From Fredinandcohnia aciditolerans (GTDB lineage: Bacteria > Bacillota > Bacilli > Bacillales > Bacillaceae_L), in the NCBI GenBank assembly GCA_003640645.1, contig QGHH01000006.1:114954-178953 (forward strand): 64,000 nucleotides of DNA. Reading direction: 5' to 3'. How positions within the stretch are numbered: position 1 is the stretch's first letter; every line of letters begins with the position of its first letter. A program made the position numbers and the translations under genes. The notes under the pieces are model-generated. The model searched no databases, was not told the DNA's origin, and worked only from the letters and a program-made list of their open reading frames with translations. Positions 59,438-64,000 of the stretch are shown one piece after another.

Positions 59438-59854
59438 TTATTGATTTCTGTACCAGACGAACCAACCATTATCTTTACTTTTAGATACAAAGATTTGGCC
59501 ATCCGCTGCAATGTCACTTTTTCCTTCCCATCTTGGAAAATGCAATGTAACTAACCATGACTTGTCTGCAACCTCTTGTCCACAATATTTTGTAGACATT
59601 TGGTATTCTTTCGCAACTTTTTCATCTAAAGGTTGCGCTGTTACGACTTCCCAATCTGAAAAATGATTTCCATAATCACTTTCTCCAAATGTACGTGGAA
59701 TGATTGTTTCCAAAGCCTGTATGAGTTCATCTTTATTCGTATTTGATATATCCTCTAACAGACTCACACTTGGGCATTCAACTCTTGCTTGTGCACCGAC
59801 TTGGAATGGGAACAAGATGACAAGAGAAAACAGGGATATTACTATTTTTTTCAT
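59438..59854 (-). CDS. Secreted protein of unknown function
   Basis: This 138-residue protein has a clear signal peptide (MKKIVISLFSLVILFPFQVGAQA) and a mature part with two cysteines (VECPSV and TKYCGQEV) that could form a disulfide. It ends VSKSKDNGWFVWYRNQ. GAGGTGA precedes the ATG. I do not recognise the family and no partner gene is evident. Confidence 0.8.
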   Translation of the reverse strand: MKKIVISLFSLVILFPFQVGAQARVECPSVSLLEDISNTNKDELIQALETIIPRTFGESDYGNHFSDWEVVTAQPLDEKVAKEYQMSTKYCGQEVADKSWLVTLHFPRWEGKSDIAADGQIFVSKSKDNGWFVWYRNQ

Positions 59855-59909
59855 AATTATTCACCTCAATAGTAATATCCCAATTTTTAACATGAGTTAT
59901 GCATGCGGG

Positions 59910-60368
59910 TCATGATATTTTATTCATAAGGTCTGCTAAATCTGCCAATAAGAGCTTCTTACTTTCTTCATCTTTTACAAGTTCTGTATACTTTTTAACT
60001 TGAATAAGGGTTTCTTCAGCTTGGCGTATTTCATTTAGGACGATATAAGACCTCGTCAACGCTTCAAATGCGTACGCAATAAAAAATGGAGCTAGCTCTG
60101 CCTTCTTGCTGATTTCGACGCACCGCTTTGCAAAGTATAGGGCCTGAACCCCATTTTTCACTGCAGCATAAACCCGTGAAAGCTGCCAATATCCAATTGA
60201 TAAATTTTGTTCGGTGTGATCTGTTACCTGTGTCCAATGCCAAAACGAAGTATGACAAAGATGCATCATTTCCTCTGTTTCATATTCCGTACGATTCGTA
60301 ATTTCTAATAGATCCCACACTTTGTTAAAGCATTCTGTTGCTAACTGTTTATGAGATAGATTCCCCAT
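59910..60368 (-). CDS. TPR-like helical protein of unknown function
   Basis: This 152-residue, all-helical soluble protein resembles TPR-type repeats in its later part. SIGYWQLSRVYAAVKNGVQALYFAKRCVEISKK, then YAFEALTRSYIVLNEIRQAEETLIQVKKYTELV, have the helix-pair spacing of tetratricopeptide motifs. AGAGGGG precedes the ATG. It lies 19 bp after the luciferase-like oxidoreductase gene on the same strand, probably co-transcribed. Function unknown. Confidence 0.75.
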   Translation of the reverse strand: MGNLSHKQLATECFNKVWDLLEITNRTEYETEEMMHLCHTSFWHWTQVTDHTEQNLSIGYWQLSRVYAAVKNGVQALYFAKRCVEISKKAELAPFFIAYAFEALTRSYIVLNEIRQAEETLIQVKKYTELVKDEESKKLLLADLADLMNKIS

Positions 60369-60387
60369 TACTTTCCCCTCTATTTTC

Positions 60388-61446
60388 TTATTTGGATTCG
60401 TTCTCTGCTTCCCATTTCGCTACTTCTTCCCTTACACGGGGTGCTACTTCTTTCCCTAGTAGTTCAATTGAGCGCATGACATCCTCATGCGGCATTGTTC
60501 CAACAGGACAATGAAGCATAAAACGAGTAACCCCAACATTTTTACGTAAATGTATGATTTTATTGGCAACATATTCAGGGTCACCTACATATAATGCACC
60601 TTCAAAGCTTCGGGCATGTTCAAAAGTTTCCCTGGTATATGGTCCCCAGCCACGCTCTTTCCCTAACTTACTCATCGACTGCGCTGTTGGTGGGAAGAAT
60701 TTTTCCGCAGCTTCTTCCATGCTGTCGCCAACAAACCCGTGCGAATGGGAGGCAATAGCCAATTTTGAAAAATCATGCCCTGCATGTGCAACAGCTCTTT
60801 TGTATAGTTCAGCAAGTGGCGCAAATTGAACGGGCCTTCCTCCAATAATTGCAAGAACGAGTGGTAATCCCAATAAACCCGCACGTACCACTGATTCTTG
60901 GTTTCCTCCACTTCCAATCCAGATTGGTAATGGATCTTGAACGGGTCTTGGGTAAATGCCTCTATTGATAATGGCTGGTCGGTGCTTTCCTTGCCAGGTC
61001 ACTTTCTCCGATCTTTGAATATGTAGTAGCAGATCTAACTTTTCTTCAAAAAGTTCATCATAGTCCTTTAAATCATATCCAAATAGGGGGAATGATTCGA
61101 TAAAAGACCCTCTTCCTGCCATAATTTCAGCCCGACCATTCGAAATGGCATCAACGGTTGAAAAGTCCTGGAACACGCGAACAGGATCGGCTGAAGAAAG
61201 TACGGTAACCGCGCTTGTAAGACGAATTTTCTTTGTTTGCGATGCAGCCGCTGCTAGTATAATAGCTGGTGCTGAAGCTGCATAATCCTCACGGTGGTGC
61301 TCTCCAACACCGAATACATCTAGACCTACTTGGTCAGCTAGAACTATCTCCTCAACCACTTCACGAATTCGCTCGGCATGGCTAATGACCTCACCTGTCC
61401 GAGGATCCGGTGTTGTCTCAACAAAAGTACTAATTCCTATTTCCAA
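60388..61446 (-). CDS. LLM class flavin-dependent oxidoreductase
   Basis: This 352-residue enzyme is of the bacterial luciferase-like fold. GLDVFGVGEHHREDYAASAPAIILAAAASQTKKIRL, SNGRAEIMAGRGSFIESFPLFGYDL and PLPIWIGSGGNQESVVRAGLLG fit the group of FMN/F420-dependent monooxygenases. GEHH near 46-49 is a characteristic flavin-site motif. Start is TTG at 61446 with GGGGGT upstream. The substrate is unknown. Confidence 0.9.
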   Translation of the reverse strand: MEIGISTFVETTPDPRTGEVISHAERIREVVEEIVLADQVGLDVFGVGEHHREDYAASAPAIILAAAASQTKKIRLTSAVTVLSSADPVRVFQDFSTVDAISNGRAEIMAGRGSFIESFPLFGYDLKDYDELFEEKLDLLLHIQRSEKVTWQGKHRPAIINRGIYPRPVQDPLPIWIGSGGNQESVVRAGLLGLPLVLAIIGGRPVQFAPLAELYKRAVAHAGHDFSKLAIASHSHGFVGDSMEEAAEKFFPPTAQSMSKLGKERGWGPYTRETFEHARSFEGALYVGDPEYVANKIIHLRKNVGVTRFMLHCPVGTMPHEDVMRSIELLGKEVAPRVREEVAKWEAENESK

Positions 61447-61621
61447 TGTCTGTACCCCCTATTATTGTTTCATTTAACTTATTGCTAAACTACTTCTATT
61501 ATTTAATAATGTTGGTTTTGAAGCAAATTTTTTCGACTTTGGGTTTGGGACGGGGCGGAGTCGGAGGGATCCGCATCTAGGACTGCTCTAAGACGGTTGA
61601 GAAGTGCATTAAAAGCTTGTA

Positions 61622-61765
61622 ATCGTACCAGTCAGAATCTCGAAGGTATGAATAGCACCCTAATCGTACCCTCGGTCACCTTAGGCCAGGACAGTGGGGG
61701 TACGATTAACACCTATCCGTACCCTCAGTCACCTTAGGTCAGTACTGTGAGGGTACGAATATTTC
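61622..61765. repeat. Tandem palindrome array D (three copies, ~53-bp unit)
   Basis: CGTACC at 61624, 61665 and 61718 marks three units 41 and 53 bp apart. The last two contain CGTACCCTC...GAGGGTACG-type arms (61665-61704 and 61718-61757) around CTTAGG, with the shared interior GTCACCTTAGG. The first is shorter and diverged. It lies in the 452-bp gap between the oxidoreductase gene and the small membrane protein gene. The rest of that gap (61447-61620) holds nothing I recognise. Confidence 0.85.
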
Positions 61766-61898
61766 ATCTCACCATCGAAAAAATCCAATTATTTGGAATA
61801 TTTTTGTATAATTGTAAAACTTTTTACTGTTTATTTCGTATACTATATATATAGGATTATTACATACTTCATATACCATTCTATTAGGAGTGATGAAC

Positions 61899-62261
61899 TT
61901 GCAATTAGTTCCTGAAAAAATTCGTGAACCACTCTCACATTTCAATTTCAGAATTTTCGAAACAGAGTCTCTTAGTACATTTTTCTTAGCCTTCCGACTT
62001 AAATGTTATTTCTTGCTTCTACTCTCCCCTTTTGGATTAGGAGCTTCAGCTTACTTAGCCAACGTTTCAATAGAAGTCGATTCTGTTGGTATGTCCCTCG
62101 GATTGTTTTTCCTAAGTCTATTACTATTACTACCTTGGACATTAGTACCTATCACATTTCTTTTTACAACTTTTCAACCAGCCACTTGGCAACGCAAGCT
62201 ATCATGGGCATACACCGGCCTGCTAGTAGCATCTTATATTTATTGGCTCGTTATCTTTTAA
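61899..62261 (+). CDS. Small membrane protein of unknown function
   Basis: This 120-residue protein has three hydrophobic segments (about 30-55, 63-82, 100-118) after an amphipathic N-terminus. The start is probably TTG at 61899, eight bases after AGGAG. The in-frame GTG and ATG at 61890-61893 overlap or touch that site. I do not recognise the family. Confidence 0.65.
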   Translation: MQLVPEKIREPLSHFNFRIFETESLSTFFLAFRLKCYFLLLLSPFGLGASAYLANVSIEVDSVGMSLGLFFLSLLLLLPWTLVPITFLFTTFQPATWQRKLSWAYTGLLVASYIYWLVIF

Positions 62262-62318
62262 AATATTATGGAACATAAAATGGATAACTCTTGTTTAGAA
62301 GGTTACCCTTTTTCTCTC

Positions 62319-62342
62319 ACTGGGACAAGGGACCTGTCTACT
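62319..62342. repeat. GGGACA-type repeat fragment (copy 6)
   Basis: CTGGGACAAGGGACCTGTC is a truncated member of the dispersed family. It lies between the small membrane protein gene and the terminator of ilvE. Confidence 0.6.
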
Positions 62343-62346
62343 TCGA

Positions 62347-62385
62347 AAAAAAAAGTGCCTACCACATGGGTAAGCACTTTTTTAT
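62347..62385 (-). terminator. Terminator of the aminotransferase gene
   Basis: On the minus strand AAGTGCTTACCC and GGTAGGCACTT form the stem, followed by T7 or more. Confidence 0.9.
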
Positions 62386-62388
62386 TGC

Positions 62389-63462
62389 TTATAATTTTAC
62401 AGTCCAGCCAAAAGGGTCTTCTACAGTTCCGTTTTGGATGCCAGTAATAGTATCATATAGTTTTTTCGATAATTCTCCTGTTTCACCGTTGTTAATAATA
62501 GATTTTTCGTTATTGTAGAAAAGCTCTCCAACTGGGGAAATAACTGCTGCAGTTCCTGTTCCAAAGACTTCTTCAAGCACGCCATCGTTATAAGCTTGTT
62601 GAACTTCATGAATAGAAATTTTTCGTTCAGTTACAGGAACATTCCAGTATTTTAAGAGTTCAATAATAGACTTACGAGTGATTCCATCTAGAATACTACC
62701 GTTTAATGCTGGTGTGACAACTTCTCCATTGATTTTAAAGAAGATGTTCATACTGCCAACTTCTTCGATATATTGTTTCTCTTTGCCATCAAGCCATAAT
62801 ACTTGTGAATAACCATGTTCACTTGCAATTTCTGATGCTAATAAACTCGCAGCATAGTTCCCTGCTGTTTTTGCATCACCTGTTCCACCTGCAACTGCAC
62901 GAACATATTTATTTTCAACAGCAATTTTTACAGGATTGATACCTTCTTTATAATAAGAACCAACTGGGGATAATATAATCATAAACTTATAGTTTTTAGC
63001 TGGATTAACGCCAAGATGTGCTTCCGTAGCAATCATAAACGGTCTGATATATAACGAAGTACCCGGAAGATTTGGCACCCAGTCCCTATCGATTTCTATT
63101 AGCTTCTTCAAAGCATGAATCGCAAATTCTTCGTCAAACTGCGGCATGACTAAACGCTGGTTAGACTTATTGAATCTTTTCATGTTTTGATCCGGTCTGA
63201 ACAATAAAATTTCTTCGTCTTTGGTACGATAGGCTTTTAATCCTTCAAATACCGATTGACCATAATGAAAAATAGTTGCTGCAGGATCTAAAGGAATCGA
63301 TTGATAAGGTACGATTCGAGGATCATGCCAACCCTTTCCTTCCGTGTAATCCCACATAAACATATGATCAGTGAAGCTAGTTCCAAATACCAACTGGTCG
63401 AATGGAGGAATTTCCTTCTTCTTGGTTGTTAGGGTGATATCAATTGTAAAATCTGTCGTCAT
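62389..63462 (-). CDS. ilvE: Branched-chain amino acid aminotransferase
   Basis: This 357-residue class IV PLP aminotransferase catalyses the last step of Leu, Ile and Val synthesis, or the first step of their breakdown. [28 protein letters not shown] and [14 protein letters not shown] are family motifs. The PLP lysine is probably in [14 protein letters not shown], and [23 protein letters not shown] follows. The ATG at 63462 has GGGA a few bases upstream. The ATG six codons earlier has no site. No T-box motif is seen in the leader. In B. subtilis the homologues are ybgE and ywaA (ilvK). Confidence 0.92.
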   Translation of the reverse strand: MTTDFTIDITLTTKKKEIPPFDQLVFGTSFTDHMFMWDYTEGKGWHDPRIVPYQSIPLDPAATIFHYGQSVFEGLKAYRTKDEEILLFRPDQNMKRFNKSNQRLVMPQFDEEFAIHALKKLIEIDRDWVPNLPGTSLYIRPFMIATEAHLGVNPAKNYKFMIILSPVGSYYKEGINPVKIAVENKYVRAVAGGTGDAKTAGNYAASLLASEIASEHGYSQVLWLDGKEKQYIEEVGSMNIFFKINGEVVTPALNGSILDGITRKSIIELLKYWNVPVTERKISIHEVQQAYNDGVLEEVFGTGTAAVISPVGELFYNNEKSIINNGETGELSKKLYDTITGIQNGTVEDPFGWTVKL

Positions 63463-64000
63463 GTTAATCCCAGCTTTCATTAAATTTAAATCTTGTAAGT
63501 TTTTATTAATCGAAATCTTATATTATTCTGATAATAATATCAACTATTTTATCACATCCTGGGATAAATGGAGCATGAAACTTTTACATTTTTTATATTC
63601 TTCACGAGAATTTTTCGAAAAATTGAAACATACGACCGTTCGATTTTTTGTGGTAGAAACATTTGTAAATAAGAAAAGTACGTAAATTAGTAAAGTAATT
63701 AGCACCTTAAAAGCATCTTGACAATAACTATAGTCCTCGTGCAAATAAGGGTGCATTTTAGTAGTTTATTTTAGCTGTATTTGAAATCACTAACTTCTAC
63801 CTTTTTCTGGATTTTGCGTATGGTTTCATTCTGCCAAGCTATATCAAAGCATACGCATTTCTTTTTTACGTATGCTTTTTTCGCTTTTTCATTAAAAGAC
63901 CCTTTGCAAATGGGTAGTTATTACCACTGGCATTGCATAGCTTTTAATTATTTCCATATTTTCAAAAATAAGTATTTACACACAAGAAAAAAACTCCTAT
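63463..64000. other. Right-edge intergenic region
   Basis: This is about 540 bp without a supportable gene. It should contain the ilvE promoter (AT-rich near 63510-63560). A plus-strand terminator lies at 63846-63882. The longest open frames have no ribosome site and no recognisable protein. The sequence beyond 63900 is AT-rich and featureless to me. Confidence 0.5.
63846..63882 (+). terminator. Terminator-like hairpin with no gene upstream on its strand
   Basis: AAAGCATACG and CGTATGCTTT pair around a 13-nt loop and are followed by TTTT on the plus strand. No plus-strand gene lies between the ilvE region and this point, so it may end a small RNA or a very short gene. Confidence 0.7.

Noticed and set aside
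63463-64000. T-box leader for the branched-chain aminotransferase gene
   Set aside because: No T-box consensus (AGGGTGGAACCGCG-like) or matching antiterminator was found on the minus strand.
1-64000. tRNA or rRNA genes, integrated phage or intact insertion sequences
   Set aside because: No cloverleaf with a GTTCGA-type arm, rRNA-like stretch, transposase or phage structural gene was seen by eye. The holin-like gene stands alone.

Overview
The window looks like chromosomal DNA of a low-GC Gram-positive endospore-former of the Bacillaceae, probably Bacillus sensu lato or Neobacillus. The grounds are strong AGGAGG-type ribosome sites, many TTG starts, a YwmB-like protein, a YkuD-type L,D-transpeptidase, a CwlO-like hydrolase, PepF, a preQ1-I riboswitch ahead of queF, and cre and LexA-type boxes. 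I see no rRNA, tRNA, intact transposase, prophage or CRISPR array. Species placement is inference.

Layout. 1-2.9 kb (minus): an ABC-2 exporter (two permeases and an ATPase) under a TetR repressor with two clear operators. 2.9-6 kb: a small alarmone-hydrolase-like HD protein and a polar amino-acid importer with a terminator after its binding-protein gene. 6.2-8 kb: two peptide-type permeases without partners. 8.4-10.2 kb: ASCH, DUF454 and DUF2269 proteins and a small membrane protein. 10.3-12.7 kb: an acetate/succinate CoA-transferase and a LytTR regulator. 12.8-18.6 kb: DinB, an AbrB-type permease with a frameshift, a hotdog thioesterase, a CwlO-like hydrolase and an MFS exporter. 18.6-26.6 kb (minus): a peptide ABC importer followed by an M20 peptidase and an ATP-grasp ligase. 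26.8-36.6 kb: queF with its riboswitch, a CoA-disulfide reductase-like enzyme, glutamate dehydrogenase, DUF2207, a HAD phosphatase, DUF2087 and GIY-YIG proteins, a 52-bp tandem array and YbaK. 36.7-42.3 kb: envelope and small regulatory genes, including a mini-operon with LexA-like boxes, and PepF. 42.4-52.3 kb: an AI-2 (lsr) locus, lsrACDBF divergent from lsrRK, then a cupin and an aldo/keto reductase. 52.4-63.5 kb: HAD phosphatase, MFS, MarR-MFS, a TetR-regulated ABC exporter, a holin-like protein, a luciferase-like oxidoreductase and branched-chain aminotransferase.

The least explained content is non-coding. First, palindrome-bearing tandem arrays with unrelated units share a period of about 52-57 bp, near five helical turns, in five places. 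Second, a dispersed GGGACA...TGTCCC palindrome family abuts stop codons at four genes. Third, a larger GC-richer intergenic repeat family (core GCCACAGGACGTGGC) sits between operons and once splits a peptide-transporter operon. Fourth, an isolated 87-nt three-helix RNA hairpin ends in a T-tract beside a decayed gene.

Everything here was read by eye from the sequence. Family names rest on recalled motifs and lengths, not on database searches.
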